Made by a program: the position numbers and the translations under genes. The notes below the pieces were generated by a model. That model ran no database searches. It had not been told where the DNA came from and saw nothing but the letters and a program-made list of their open reading frames with translations. From an uncultured Clostridium sp. (GTDB lineage Bacteria > Bacillota > Clostridia > TANB77 > CAG-508), in the NCBI GenBank assembly GCA_947245515.1, contig CAMXQV010000013.1:1-37277 (forward strand): 37,277 nt of DNA. The letters run 5' to 3'. Shown piece after piece: positions 7,719 to 15,330 of the stretch (position 1 is the stretch's first letter; each line of letters starts with the position of its first letter).

Positions 7719-7994
7719 ATGAAAAAAACCAGAAAAATTTATAAAATCTTATTTATTTTAATAATAGCCATATATATCTTATACATAATAATAGAACAAC
7801 AAAAAACTCTAAACCAATATTGTAAAAACATAGAAGATTTATCAGAAAAAATAGAAGTACAAGAAGAATACAAAAAAGAACTAGCAAAAAAGAAAGAAGA
7901 TGTTAATTCCTTAGAATTTATAGAACAAACAGCAAGAGAAAAGCTTGATATGTATTATCCAAATGAAAGAGTATATGTAGACAATGGAATGTAA
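7719..7994 (+). CDS. divIC: septum formation initiator, DivIC/FtsB family
   Basis: This 91-residue protein has a short basic N-terminus, one membrane span (about 9-27), a Glu/Lys-rich coiled coil (about 30-65) and a family-typical end (EFIEQTAREKLDMYYPNERVY). It belongs to the FtsB/DivIC/FtsL complex that bridges early and late division proteins. I chose the ATG at 7719 with GGAGAG upstream; an earlier TTG in frame would overlap that site. Its place after yabPQ matches Firmicute gene order. Confidence 0.85.
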   Translation: MKKTRKIYKILFILIIAIYILYIIIEQQKTLNQYCKNIEDLSEKIEVQEEYKKELAKKKEDVNSLEFIEQTAREKLDMYYPNERVYVDNGM

Positions 7995-8023
7995 TTATTA
8001 AAATTACATTCTTTAATCTTTTT
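7987..8023 (+). terminator. intrinsic terminator after divIC
   Basis: GAATGTAATT (7987-7996) pairs with AATTACATTC (8002-8011). A T-rich tract ending in TTTTT follows. The left arm overlaps the divIC stop codon. Confidence 0.7.
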
Positions 8024-8140
8024 AGAACAAATATATTTATTTTAACACAAATATATGTTATAATTTAAAATATAATTTCTATTTATAATTTAATTCTAAA
8101 AAAATTCCAAAAAAACAAAAAAAGAATAAAGGAGGAAGAT

Positions 8141-9496
8141 ATGATAAATTTAAACTCATTAACAATAACAGAATTAAAAGCCTTAGCAAAAGAAAACAAC
8201 ATAAAAAATATATCGAAATTAAAAAAAGAAGAATTAATAGAAGTCTTAAAACAAATACTACCAGAACAAGCAGAAGAAAAAACACAAGACACCAATACAA
8301 ATTTAACCTTAAACGAAGAAAAAGCAACCTATGACTCAAAAGGTAATAGAATAGTAGATTACAAATTAACCAACGAAGATGATGTAATAGTTGAAGGAAT
8401 ATTAGACATATTACCAGATGGATATGGATTTTTAAGAGGAGACAACTTCTTATCAAGTGATAAAGATGTATATGTATCAATGGTACAAATAAGACGATTT
8501 AGACTAGACACAGGAGATATAATAAAAGGAATATCAAGATTTAAAGAAGGCGAAAAATTCCCATCTTTAATATTTGTTGGTGAAGTAAATGGAGAACATC
8601 CAGAAAAAGCAATGAAAAGAAAAAGATTTGACGAATTAACACCAATATATCCAAATGAAAGATTAAAACTAGAAACAAACCCAAACGAATATGCAACAAG
8701 AATAATAGACCTAATGTGTCCAATAGGAAAAGGGCAAAGAGGAATGATTGTTGCACAACCAAAAGTAGGAAAAACAACCCTACTAAAAAAAGTAGCAAAC
8801 AGTATAACAACAAATAATCCAGAAGTAGAATTAATAGTATTATTAATAGATGAAAGACCAGAAGAAGTAACAGACATGAAACGTTCAATAAAAGGACAAG
8901 TAATCCATTCAACCTTTGATGAACTACCAGAACATCATGTAAAAGTTGCAGAAATGGTTTTAGAAAGAGCAAAAAGGCTAATAGAACAAGGGAAAGACAT
9001 AGTAATATTATTAGATAGCATAACAAGACTTACAAGAGCCTACAACTTAGTAATACCATCATCTGGAAGAACTTTATCAGGAGGAATTGATCCAGCAGCC
9101 TTACACAAACCAAAAAAATTCTTTGGAGCAGCTAGAAACATAGAACATGGTGGAAGTTTAACAATATTAGCAACAGCCTTAATTGAAACAGGAAGTAGAA
9201 TGGATGATGTAATCTTTGAAGAATTCAAAGGAACTGGTAACATGGAAGTACATTTAGACAGAAAATTATCAGAAAGAAGAATTTTCCCAGCAATTGATAT
9301 AAATAAATCTGGAACAAGAAGAGAAGACTTACTATTAACACCTAAAGAAAAGGAAACAGTATTTGCTTTAAGAAAAGCCATGAATAGTATGCCAGTTGCG
9401 GATGTTACAGAACAAGTTATCTATCAAATGACACAAACTAGAAATAACGATGAATTTATTGATAAAATTGATGATTATTTAAAGAGATTTAAATAA
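8141..9496 (+). CDS. rho: transcription termination factor Rho
   Basis: Rho is a hexameric RNA helicase that ends transcription of untranslated RNA. The 451 residues show the Rho N-terminal helical domain ([20 protein letters not shown]), a Glu/Thr-rich linker, the cold-shock-like RNA-binding domain (DGYGFLRG..., about 85-150), and the ATPase core with Walker A (VGKTTL, about 209-214), Walker B ([11 protein letters not shown]) and the Q-loop/R-loop region ([21 protein letters not shown]). AAAGGAGGA precedes the ATG. It stands alone between terminators. A TATAAT at 8059-8064 is a plausible -10 box, but the -35 is poor. Confidence 0.97.
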   Translation: MINLNSLTITELKALAKENNIKNISKLKKEELIEVLKQILPEQAEEKTQDTNTNLTLNEEKATYDSKGNRIVDYKLTNEDDVIVEGILDILPDGYGFLRGDNFLSSDKDVYVSMVQIRRFRLDTGDIIKGISRFKEGEKFPSLIFVGEVNGEHPEKAMKRKRFDELTPIYPNERLKLETNPNEYATRIIDLMCPIGKGQRGMIVAQPKVGKTTLLKKVANSITTNNPEVELIVLLIDERPEEVTDMKRSIKGQVIHSTFDELPEHHVKVAEMVLERAKRLIEQGKDIVILLDSITRLTRAYNLVIPSSGRTLSGGIDPAALHKPKKFFGAARNIEHGGSLTILATALIETGSRMDDVIFEEFKGTGNMEVHLDRKLSERRIFPAIDINKSGTRREDLLLTPKEKETVFALRKAMNSMPVADVTEQVIYQMTQTRNNDEFIDKIDDYLKRFK

Positions 9497-9513
9497 AAAT
9501 AATACTATAAGTC

Positions 9514-9559
9514 AATACAACGCCCTTATGTGACCACATAGATCTTTACTAGTTGTATT
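9514..9559 (+). other. nested inverted repeats after rho
   Basis: AATACAAC (9514-9521) pairs with GTTGTATT (9552-9559), and inside it TATGTG pairs with CACATA. No T tract follows, so it is not an obvious intrinsic terminator. It may be a 3'-end RNA structure. Confidence 0.4.
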
Positions 9560-9571
9560 AAAAGAAAAAAT

Positions 9572-9709
9572 ATGATATCTAAAAAAATACAAGTAAAAAT
9601 ATCTTCTAGAATAAAAAAGGATCAATGTCTCTTAATAAGAGGTGAAGGGAACTATAATTCTAAAATAGAAAAAAAAGGAAATTTATATATAAAAATAGAT
9701 GTAAAATAG
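9572..9709 (+). CDS. 45-residue ORF resembling the end of a DnaJ C-terminal domain
   Basis: The peptide has VKISSRIKKDQCLLIRGEGN followed by GNLYIKIDVK. The order (V-I-P/S...D/K...L-R-G-E-G ... G-D/N-L-Y-I-I-V-K) matches the last beta strands of the DnaJ/Hsp40 substrate-binding domain. There is no ribosome binding site and no room for a J domain. It is either a remnant or a very small independent gene. Confidence 0.35.
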   Translation: MISKKIQVKISSRIKKDQCLLIRGEGNYNSKIEKKGNLYIKIDVK

Positions 9710-9750
9710 ATTAAAATATAAATATATAATTAAGAAAGGAATTTATAAAG

Positions 9751-10635
9751 ATGTTAGAAAAAGAAAAAATTTTCTTAAAAGATATTTTGAATTTTGAAGA
9801 AATACGAAATAAACTTCCTGATAGAAGAATTAAATTAAGATTTAATAAATATAAAGAATATGATGATATTACATATAACTTTGTTGAATGGTATAAAGAA
9901 AATAAAGAAGGAAAAAGATTTAATGATAGTTTATTAACAGTTTGGTCAAATAAACAAAAACGTATTCAAGATAATGATATAATTTTTCAATTTATAGAGA
10001 TTTTGTCACACAAATGGTTGTTTGTAAATGTACACAAAATTATTTCGACAGAAGAAAATATAGCTAAAGCTGAAAATTTAACAGAATTTGAAAAATACTT
10101 TGGAAGGTTAGTGGTTGATTTTAAGAATTTAGGACAAAATTGGTATTATATTGATGAAAATATTATAAATAATATTCAAGTATATGAAATTAAAAAGAAA
10201 CCTTATTTGGATTGTGTAGACGAATTTAAAGGCTTTGAATATGTTTCAAAACAATACAAAGATTTAAAACAAATAATTGACTCAGATGTATGGAGAAGTG
10301 CTTTAAGTAGTGTATATGGAGTATATGTTATTACCGATATGCATACAGGAAAATTATATATAGGTTCAGCATATGGCGAAAATGGAATTTATGGTAGATG
10401 GAAAGTATATTTAAAAGATGGTTATGATAAAGATGAAGTTGAAAATGGAAATTACCCTAATAAGCAATTGTATAATTTAGTAAAATTAAATGGAATTTCT
10501 TATATTGAAGATAATTTTCAATATTCAATTTTAGAAATATTTCCAAAAACAATAGATACAAATAAAGTTTTAGAAAGAGAAGCTTATTGGAAAAAAGTTT
10601 TTAAAAGCAAAGAATATGGTTATAACGATAATTAA
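9751..10635 (+). CDS. GIY-YIG nuclease-domain protein
   Basis: The 294-residue protein has a C-terminal GIY-YIG domain: GVYV at 190-193, YIG at 203-205, an Arg in YGRWKVY near 214, and the metal-binding Glu in LEREAYWKK (E277). Such domains cut DNA and occur in homing endonucleases, restriction enzymes and repair proteins. Residues 1-175 form a separate helical and beta domain that I do not recognise (it includes LSHKWLFVNVHKI and LGQNWYYID) and may set specificity. AAGAAAGGA precedes the ATG. The gene is alone and followed by a terminator. No methyltransferase partner is adjacent, so restriction is not supported. Confidence 0.8.
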   Translation: MLEKEKIFLKDILNFEEIRNKLPDRRIKLRFNKYKEYDDITYNFVEWYKENKEGKRFNDSLLTVWSNKQKRIQDNDIIFQFIEILSHKWLFVNVHKIISTEENIAKAENLTEFEKYFGRLVVDFKNLGQNWYYIDENIINNIQVYEIKKKPYLDCVDEFKGFEYVSKQYKDLKQIIDSDVWRSALSSVYGVYVITDMHTGKLYIGSAYGENGIYGRWKVYLKDGYDKDEVENGNYPNKQLYNLVKLNGISYIEDNFQYSILEIFPKTIDTNKVLEREAYWKKVFKSKEYGYNDN

Positions 10636-10668
10636 GTTTTTATATACTTAAAATTTAGGAGAGGTAGT

Positions 10669-10698
10669 AAGCAAGTGATATTATAGCTTGCTTTTTTT
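10669..10698 (+). terminator. intrinsic terminator after the GIY-YIG gene
   Basis: AAGCAAG (10669-10675) pairs with CTTGCTT (10687-10693), followed by a run of Ts to 10698. Confidence 0.85.
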
Positions 10699-11517
10699 GA
10701 TAACATGACATTGCACAAAATCAAAGTTTTGTGCAAATAAGAATAGGATCAAAATATAGAATACCTGGTTTAGTTTAGGTATCCTTTCCAAGTCTTGGTA
10801 CTACTTGCTTGTAGGCTCTTAATAGTATCTTATATTTGGTTATTTTATTCTATTTCATATTCATTTTCAGTATAACGGCTATTTTTTATTTTTACTATAT
10901 TTTATATTCATAATTATAATTTTCTTTCATTATATTTGTATTCTTATATTAGATCACATATTTTAAACAACAACTTATATTACTTAAATAAAAAAACGCC
11001 TAAAAAACGATTTTAGAGCTTCGCTTCAAAATAGCCTTATTTTATAGACAACAACTATATGGCTAATTTTTAAAAACGGCTTAAAATCGATTCTCGTGCG
11101 TCGTTATTTTTGTGTTTTTTGAGTTAAAACTCAGTTGCTGCAATAATTACAAAGATTTGTACATATTACTAAAAATTACATATTAATATAATAAATATAT
11201 ATGAATTTATAAGAATAAATTTATATAAGTATTATAATATGAAGATTTTATTAAATGCAAACTAAAGTTATTAATAATTTAGATGATTAACTTTATTAGT
11301 AAATGATAAAAATGTCTTAAAAACGATTTTCAGAGCTTAGAATTTATAAAATTAATTAGTAATTGTAAAATAATCATAAAAAATTCGTAATTAACAAATG
11401 TTCGATTTTTGAAATTTATATAAAAATTTGCGGACAAAATTTAAAATTTATAAATTCACAATTTTACCTTTTGTTTATATTAAAGCATGCTTGGAATATT
11501 TTGTAAATTCTTAAATA
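10699..11517. other. gene-free AT-rich stretch with one perfect hairpin and a thrice-repeated motif
   Basis: No credible ORF is present on either strand. It holds a perfect 10-bp inverted repeat (10711-10720 with 10727-10736, not followed by Ts). A degenerate motif of the form CTTAAAAACGATTTTNAGAGCTT occurs near 10996-11022, 11078-11101 and 11313-11338. Otherwise it is low-complexity AT-rich DNA at the boundary between the core + strand genes and the - strand accessory array. Confidence 0.5.
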
Positions 11518-11550
11518 CCCCCACTCTGCAAAACGCTTGCATCGTGGGGG
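11518..11550 (-). terminator. GC-rich hairpin after the 126-residue gene
   Basis: CCCCCAC (11518-11524) pairs with GTGGGGG (11544-11550), with an inner TGCAA/TTGCA stem. It lies eight bases after the stop codon of the - strand gene. The T tract on the - strand is poor; the + strand has CTTTTCG. It is unusually GC-rich for this window. Confidence 0.55.
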
Positions 11551-11557
11551 CTTTTCG

Positions 11558-11938
11558 TCACTCTTTAATTTCACATTTGAAAACATCTGGTTCTTCTTCT
11601 TTTATTGTGCAATACTTACTCAACATATTTTTGAAATATTCGAAACATTTGTAAAACCAAGTTACATTTTCCAACGAATATCTAATTAAGAACTTATCCT
11701 TTTCTGGTTCAGAAGGACATCTCAAAACTGCACTAATATGAGTATCACTCTTTTTCACGGAAATTGAAATATCTTTGTTGGATAACTTCTCACAACATTC
11801 TAATACATCAGTTACTGTTAGTATTATAAGCTCATCTTCAGTTTCGCCTAATTCTTCCCCTCTTAGTCTTTGTAGACTCCGCTTTTTCAAAACTTCTTGA
11901 TATTTTTTATCAAGAGTTTCTTCCACTATTGATTTCAT
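11558..11938 (-). CDS. uncharacterised 126-residue cytoplasmic protein
   Basis: I chose the ATG at 11938 because AAGGAGG lies six bases upstream; an in-frame start 27 codons earlier lacks one. The protein is charged and soluble: an N-terminal helix (MKSIVEETLDKKYQEVLKKR), then a beta-rich middle (ISISVKKSDTHISAVLRCPS) and a Cys-containing end (FKCEIKE). I see no membrane segment or known motif. It is followed by the GC-rich hairpin, and its codon use looks less extremely AT-biased than its neighbours, which may mean recent acquisition. Confidence 0.6.
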   Translation of the reverse strand: MKSIVEETLDKKYQEVLKKRSLQRLRGEELGETEDELIILTVTDVLECCEKLSNKDISISVKKSDTHISAVLRCPSEPEKDKFLIRYSLENVTWFYKCFEYFKNMLSKYCTIKEEEPDVFKCEIKE

Positions 11939-12040
11939 GTTAATTCCTCCTTTTATTCTGAGTGACTTTATTCTACTACATAACGATTTTATTTTATCAC
12001 ATTTTACATAAAATCGCAAGTCTAAAACAAAAGAAAATTA

Positions 12041-12364
12041 CTATTTATCTTTCAAATATTTTTCCCAATTCATAAAAGCATGTCCAATTCTCAAAACAAA
12101 TGCTTTAAAATTTTCTTCATCAACTGTATAAAAAACTATATAATTTCTTACATTAATTTTCCTTACATTTTTATGTCCAGTTAGTTCTTCATCTAAAATA
12201 GGCATACTTTCTGCTACATTTTCTAAATTTCTTAGTTCTTGCTTAAACAAAATCTTATATTTGTCTGCTATAATATCTTCTAACAAATTATATCTAAGAT
12301 ATGAAATGATATTTTCTAAATCTTGTTCTGCTGTTTCTGACATTTCTACTATATATTTTTTCAC
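12041..12364 (-). CDS. RelE/ParE-family toxin
   Basis: This 107-residue protein shows the RelE/ParE pattern: an N-terminal YIVEMSETAEQDLENIISYL (strand plus long helix), a central basic region, and a C-terminal RNYIVFYTVDEENFKAFVLRIGHA. Members inhibit growth either by cutting ribosome-bound mRNA (RelE) or by poisoning gyrase (ParE); I cannot tell which applies here. It begins 18 bp after the gene at 12383-12625, which fits the antitoxin-then-toxin order of type II systems. Confidence 0.8.
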   Translation of the reverse strand: MKKYIVEMSETAEQDLENIISYLRYNLLEDIIADKYKILFKQELRNLENVAESMPILDEELTGHKNVRKINVRNYIVFYTVDEENFKAFVLRIGHAFMNWEKYLKDK

Positions 12365-12382
12365 AGTATTTGCTCCAATCTT

Positions 12383-12625
12383 TTATATATTTTCTATTTT
12401 AGAAAAAGCCTTATCTAAAGAATATGTTTTATTAGATTTTATATCATCTAATCCTTTCTGTAACTTTTCTTTTAAATCCTTTTTACTTTTTATTGTTACA
12501 CTATCTGGAGCTTCAGAATCTATATGAGATAATTTTAAATATTCCATAAAATCGATAACTTGGTTTACAAGTTCTTCTGGTAAAGTTTCAATTTCGTTAT
12601 ATAATTTTTGTTTTTCTATAGACAT
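12383..12625 (-). CDS. type II antitoxin, DUF2281-like
   Basis: This 80-residue protein starts with an amphipathic segment typical of DUF2281-type antitoxins (ETLPEELVNQVIDFMEYLK). A Lys-rich C-terminal half (LKEKLQKGLDDIKSNKTYSL) probably binds the toxin encoded next. GGGAGG precedes the ATG. A -10-like TATAAT sits upstream, so the pair likely forms its own transcript under autorepression, as is usual for such pairs. Confidence 0.7.
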   Translation of the reverse strand: MSIEKQKLYNEIETLPEELVNQVIDFMEYLKLSHIDSEAPDSVTIKSKKDLKEKLQKGLDDIKSNKTYSLDKAFSKIENI

Positions 12626-12657
12626 ATTAATTTCCTCCCTAATTAATTTACATTAAT

Positions 12658-12663
12658 ATTATA
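12658..12663 (-). promoter_or_regulatory. -10 box of the toxin-antitoxin pair
   Basis: TATAAT on the - strand, 33 bases before the antitoxin ATG. No convincing -35 lies 17 bp upstream. The 260 bp beyond it (12664-12924) contain no gene that I can support, only short broken frames. Confidence 0.4.
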
Positions 12664-12924
12664 CCATTTCTACTAAAAAAAGTATACATACAGGATAAAA
12701 TTATGAAATAATTTTTATAATCTATGTAACGGTTAATACAACAGCATTTGAAGATTATAACTGCCTAAAAAACCATACATATATTTTAAATTGTAGATAA
12801 ACTATTTATGTAAAATTTATATAGTAAAATCAATAGCTACAAGTCCTAAATTTTTTACCATAAAATCTATAAAATTGAAAACCTAGTATTATCAATGCTT
12901 TTGACGGTTTTTAGTATTCTAAAA

Positions 12925-13158
12925 TCATTGTAACTTTAAATATGTGTAATTAGGAAATTCAAATAATATAGGTTTTAATTTTGTATAATCAATTTTGCCT
13001 TTCTCATTTAAGTTTTCTTCTTGTGCATAAGTATTTTCTATTTTTAGTATAAAACTTTCAAAATTCTCTGTTTCATATACATCATCAACTTTACATTCCA
13101 TAACAACTGGTGCTTCATTTATAATTGGAGCTCCTTCATTTTCTAAATAGTTGGACAA
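12925..13158 (-). pseudogene. C-terminal remnant of a flavin reductase-like protein
   Basis: The 77 residues (for example PVVMECKVDDVYETENFESF and KLKPILFEFPNYTYLKL) match the C-terminal half of the flavin reductase/DIM6-NTAB family. The family's N-terminal FMN-binding half (about 100 residues) is missing. The frame opens with TTG, has no ribosome binding site, and is preceded by a hairpin. It is a 5'-truncated gene fragment. Confidence 0.65.
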
Positions 13159-13162
13159 AATT

Positions 13163-13190
13163 TAGATTAGTTATGTTTCAAACTAATCTA
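13163..13190 (-). terminator. hairpin after the 13219-13446 gene
   Basis: A perfect 10-bp stem pairs 13163-13172 with 13181-13190. On the - strand it is followed by AATTTTG. It marks the break between the membrane-protein pair and the flavin reductase remnant. Confidence 0.5.
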
Positions 13191-13204
13191 TAACTTGTAA
13201 TCTA
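13191..13204 (-). repeat. junction motif copy (TAACTTGTAATCTA read on +)
   Basis: Read on the - strand it is TAGATTACAAGTTA, after the stop of the 75-residue membrane protein. It matches the motif at 16040, 17475, 17926 and 29731. Confidence 0.6.
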
Positions 13205-13218
13205 TTATTGAAATTTAT

Positions 13219-13446
13219 TTATAAATTCTCTTTTAGTAATATACCTCCACTAGCAACACAAATAACACCCAATATAACACACCATTTAAATTTGATAACA
13301 ATTCCTGTTATTATTAAAACCGTACCCACTACTAAATTACAAACTGAAGTTATCCTTAGTGCATTTTTACTGGGATTAGGTAGGAATATAGAAACTCCCA
13401 ATTTTTTATTTAATTTCTCACATATTTTATTTACTTTTCTAATCAT
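13219..13446 (-). CDS. small two-span membrane protein
   Basis: This 75-residue protein has a basic N-terminal region (about 1-27), then two hydrophobic segments (about 31-49 and 53-70) and a short charged tail. GAAGGAGA precedes the ATG. It lies 11 bp after another small membrane protein, so the two are probably co-transcribed. I do not recognise a family. Confidence 0.6.
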   Translation of the reverse strand: MIRKVNKICEKLNKKLGVSIFLPNPSKNALRITSVCNLVVGTVLIITGIVIKFKWCVILGVICVASGGILLKENL

Positions 13447-13457
13447 TATATCTCCTT

Positions 13458-13679
13458 CTAAAATAGTAATTGTATTCCATGATTTATAATAAGCAATATA
13501 CCTATACTTATTAAAATCAATATCATTTTATTTTCTTTTTTCCCTTTTCTTCTATTTAAGTATAGTAGCATCAATCCTACACCAACAAAACAAATTCCAA
13601 CAATCAATATTACAATTGCTATATTATACATTGTTTCTGAACTAGGAATTGGAACCCAATCTGGAATCAAAGCTCTCAT
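13458..13679 (-). CDS. small two-span membrane protein
   Basis: This 73-residue protein has hydrophobic segments at about 18-40 and 53-70, separated by a basic loop (LNRRKGKKENKM) that should face the cytoplasm. AGAAGGTGA precedes the ATG. It is the first gene of a pair with 13219-13446. The TetR gene lies 49 bp upstream in the same direction and may control it. Function unknown. Confidence 0.6.
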   Translation of the reverse strand: MRALIPDWVPIPSSETMYNIAIVILIVGICFVGVGLMLLYLNRRKGKKENKMILILISIGILLIINHGIQLLF

Positions 13680-13728
13680 AGTATCACCTTCTAACTCTTG
13701 ATTCTCTTAATTTATTACAAAGTTATTT

Positions 13729-14319
13729 TTAATAAAAAATAGCATTAACTAAATTATCAACCATAAAATCAATAACTTCAAAATAATTACAAGTAATAGA
13801 AAGAATATCTTTTGCATTTATTGTTGATAATAATGCACTTAAAATTCCATAGGCTTGATCCGCTTCTATTTTTAATTTAAGATTTGATAAATCAATTGCT
13901 TCTTTAAATAAGTCAAAACTATAATGTTTAATTTTAGTTATTGATTCTTCCGATAATTTAGAAATAAAAGATTGAAAGTCTGCTGTATTAACATTATACA
14001 AAATTGGATTATTAACATACTCTCTTAATAGTTCTTTCATAGATTCAGAAAATCCTGTTTTAGTCTGGTTACTTTTATTTGTGATAAAAAACTTTTCTGA
14101 TAATCTCATTTGTATGTTTTCAATGGTTTCTAAAAACAAATCTTCTTTTGTAGGATAAATTGTATAAAAAGTTCCAATTGATATTCCTACTTCATCACAT
14201 AAACTTTTAATATTAGTTTTTTTATATCCTTGCTTAATCCAACATTTCTCACATAGCTTTTTTAATTTTTCTCGAATTTTCTTTTTATCCTCATCTGAAA
14301 GAACAGGTTTTAATGACAT
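13729..14319 (-). CDS. TetR/AcrR-family transcriptional regulator
   Basis: This 196-residue repressor-type protein has an N-terminal helix-turn-helix domain (about 10-60, with IKSLCDEVGISIGTFYTIYP carrying the recognition helix) and a helical ligand-binding domain that I cannot assign to a ligand. AAAAGGAGGAAAAACG precedes the ATG. A 31-bp perfect-arm palindrome sits between its -10 box and its start codon, so it very likely represses itself and possibly the two membrane-protein genes downstream. This family often controls efflux or detoxification genes. Confidence 0.9.
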   Translation of the reverse strand: MSLKPVLSDEDKKKIREKLKKLCEKCWIKQGYKKTNIKSLCDEVGISIGTFYTIYPTKEDLFLETIENIQMRLSEKFFITNKSNQTKTGFSESMKELLREYVNNPILYNVNTADFQSFISKLSEESITKIKHYSFDLFKEAIDLSNLKLKIEADQAYGILSALLSTINAKDILSITCNYFEVIDFMVDNLVNAIFY

Positions 14320-14343
14320 CGTTTTTCCTCCTTTTAATTTCGT

Positions 14344-14374
14344 CTTACGAATATTTTTAAATTATATTCGTAAG
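14344..14374 (-). promoter_or_regulatory. probable TetR operator
   Basis: CTTACGAATAT (14344-14354) and ATATTCGTAAG (14364-14374) are exact inverted repeats with a 9-bp AT spacer. The site lies just downstream of the -10 box, over the expected transcription start of the TetR gene. Confidence 0.75.
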
Positions 14375-14375
14375 C

Positions 14376-14404
14376 ATTATACTATAATCTATATTCGCTG
14401 TCAA
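14376..14404 (-). promoter_or_regulatory. consensus sigma-A promoter of the TetR gene
   Basis: Read on the - strand: TTGACA (14404-14399), a 17-bp spacer, and TATAAT (14381-14376). Both hexamers are perfect. Confidence 0.9.
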
Positions 14405-14432
14405 TACGATAAGTAAGAATACTGTAATTATG

Positions 14433-14459
14433 AAAAAAACAGACTATTTCTAGTCTGTT
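14433..14459 (-). terminator. intrinsic terminator after the TfoX-like gene
   Basis: AACAGACTA pairs with TAGTCTGTT around a GAAA loop. A run of seven Ts follows on the - strand. Confidence 0.85.
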
Positions 14460-14475
14460 CACTAAATTGTAATTT

Positions 14476-14733
14476 TTAATCTTTCCATTGGTCTGTAAAT
14501 GCCTTTAAATCTCTCTTTGTTTCTTCTGATAACTGATTATATTCTATATCACTAATTGCTCCTTCAAGAGTATATAAGTGTACTAAACATATTTCTGGAT
14601 ATTTTAATTTTAATCTAAACCAAGTGTCTTTACTTCCAATCTCTTTTAATTCTTCTGCTGAATTTATACCTATTGTTTTTAGTTTTCTTTCAATTTCTTT
14701 TCCTATATTTTTTAATGAACTTAATTCTGCCAT
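14476..14733 (-). CDS. stand-alone TfoX C-terminal domain protein
   Basis: The 85 residues match the TfoX/Sxy C-terminal domain: LKNIGKEIERKLKTIGINSA (helix-hairpin-helix-like), ELKEIGSKDTWFRLK and LYTLEGAISDIEYNQLS. In TfoX/Sxy of gamma-proteobacteria this domain follows an N-terminal one and takes part in competence control. Alone in a Firmicute its role is unknown; it may bind DNA or protein through the hairpin motif. AAAGGAG precedes the ATG, and a terminator follows. Confidence 0.8.
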   Translation of the reverse strand: MAELSSLKNIGKEIERKLKTIGINSAEELKEIGSKDTWFRLKLKYPEICLVHLYTLEGAISDIEYNQLSEETKRDLKAFTDQWKD

Positions 14734-14752
14734 TTTTGAAACTCCTTTACTT

Positions 14753-14768
14753 ATTGTAATTTATCTTT
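14753..14768 (-). repeat. junction motif copy (ATTGTAATTTATCTTT read on +)
   Basis: A 16-base stretch identical to 29257-29272. It lies between the 14803 gene and the ribosome binding site of the TfoX-like gene. Confidence 0.5.
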
Positions 14769-14802
14769 CTTTATATTTTTCAATTAAATCATATAAATAA
14801 TT

Positions 14803-15219
14803 CTATTTTTCTACTTTAGTATTTTGTGTAAAATTTGTTTGTAACTCATATATATTTTTCTCATTATCTTCGTATTTTTTAAATATGGTTATTTCATTTG
14901 GAAAACGATTACTATTTTTTTCAATTTCATATAATTCTACTTCTTTTTTGTCAATAGAAAATTCTATATAATACTGTGTTTCTCTTATATCCGACTCTTG
15001 CCTTAATTGTAAAAATTCCAAACTTGTTGGATATTCAGTCAGTTCTAAAAAACCAAGTTTTATTAATTCTTCTTTTTCTTGTTGTGAAATTTTATTTAAT
15101 TCAATTTGACTTGTATGAGTTCTTACAGTATCATAAATAACCAAGCTAACTATTCCGACAAAAGCAAGTATAACAATCAAAATCAATAATACACATATTT
15201 TTATTATTTTCTTACCCAT
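14803..15219 (-). CDS. single-span membrane-anchored protein of unknown function
   Basis: This 138-residue protein starts with a basic MGKKIIK and one hydrophobic segment (about 5-28) with no lipobox cysteine. The charged remainder (Glu/Gln-rich helices, then a beta-rich part from about 80) should lie outside the cell. TAGGAGAG precedes the ATG. A promoter sits about 40 bp upstream in the junction, so it can be expressed on its own. I recognise no family. Confidence 0.6.
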   Translation of the reverse strand: MGKKIIKICVLLILIVILAFVGIVSLVIYDTVRTHTSQIELNKISQQEKEELIKLGFLELTEYPTSLEFLQLRQESDIRETQYYIEFSIDKKEVELYEIEKNSNRFPNEITIFKKYEDNEKNIYELQTNFTQNTKVEK

Positions 15220-15230
15220 ATTCTCTCCTA

Positions 15231-15330
15231 CTCTACAAATTACTATCTTATATTTCGATTATATCACAAAAGGCAAGTAATGTTCAACTAACTTACTTAC
15301 CCTACACAATTGTAATTTTGCAATTACATT
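15231..15330 (-). repeat. composite gene-junction element with built-in promoter
   Basis: Read on +: CTCTACAAATTACTAT, about 50 bp containing a promoter on the - strand, then CTACACAATTGTAATTTTGC. The same order occurs at 15661-15742, and in a shorter form at 30348-30389. On the - strand AAATTAC and GTAATTT form distant inverted arms. Confidence 0.55.
15258..15287 (-). promoter_or_regulatory. promoter inside the junction before the 14803-15219 gene
   Basis: TTGAAC (15287-15282), an 18-bp spacer and TATAAT (15263-15258) on the - strand. Confidence 0.6.

Noticed and set aside
8079..9026. Several long Leu-rich ORFs on the - strand
   Set aside because: They are shadows of rho, caused by its A-rich codons; no ribosome binding sites or plausible protein features.
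9514..9559. tRNA-like cloverleaf
   Set aside because: Only about 46 nt, with two nested stems and no TPsiC or D arm sequences.
10995..11075. Resemblance of GATTTTAGAGCTT to a Cas9 crRNA/tracrRNA repeat
   Set aside because: There is no regular repeat-spacer array and there are no cas genes in the window; the match is short and in AT-rich DNA.
12261..12527. 88-residue ORF on the + strand
   Set aside because: It runs opposite to the toxin and antitoxin genes, has no ribosome binding site and has a composition typical of an antisense frame.
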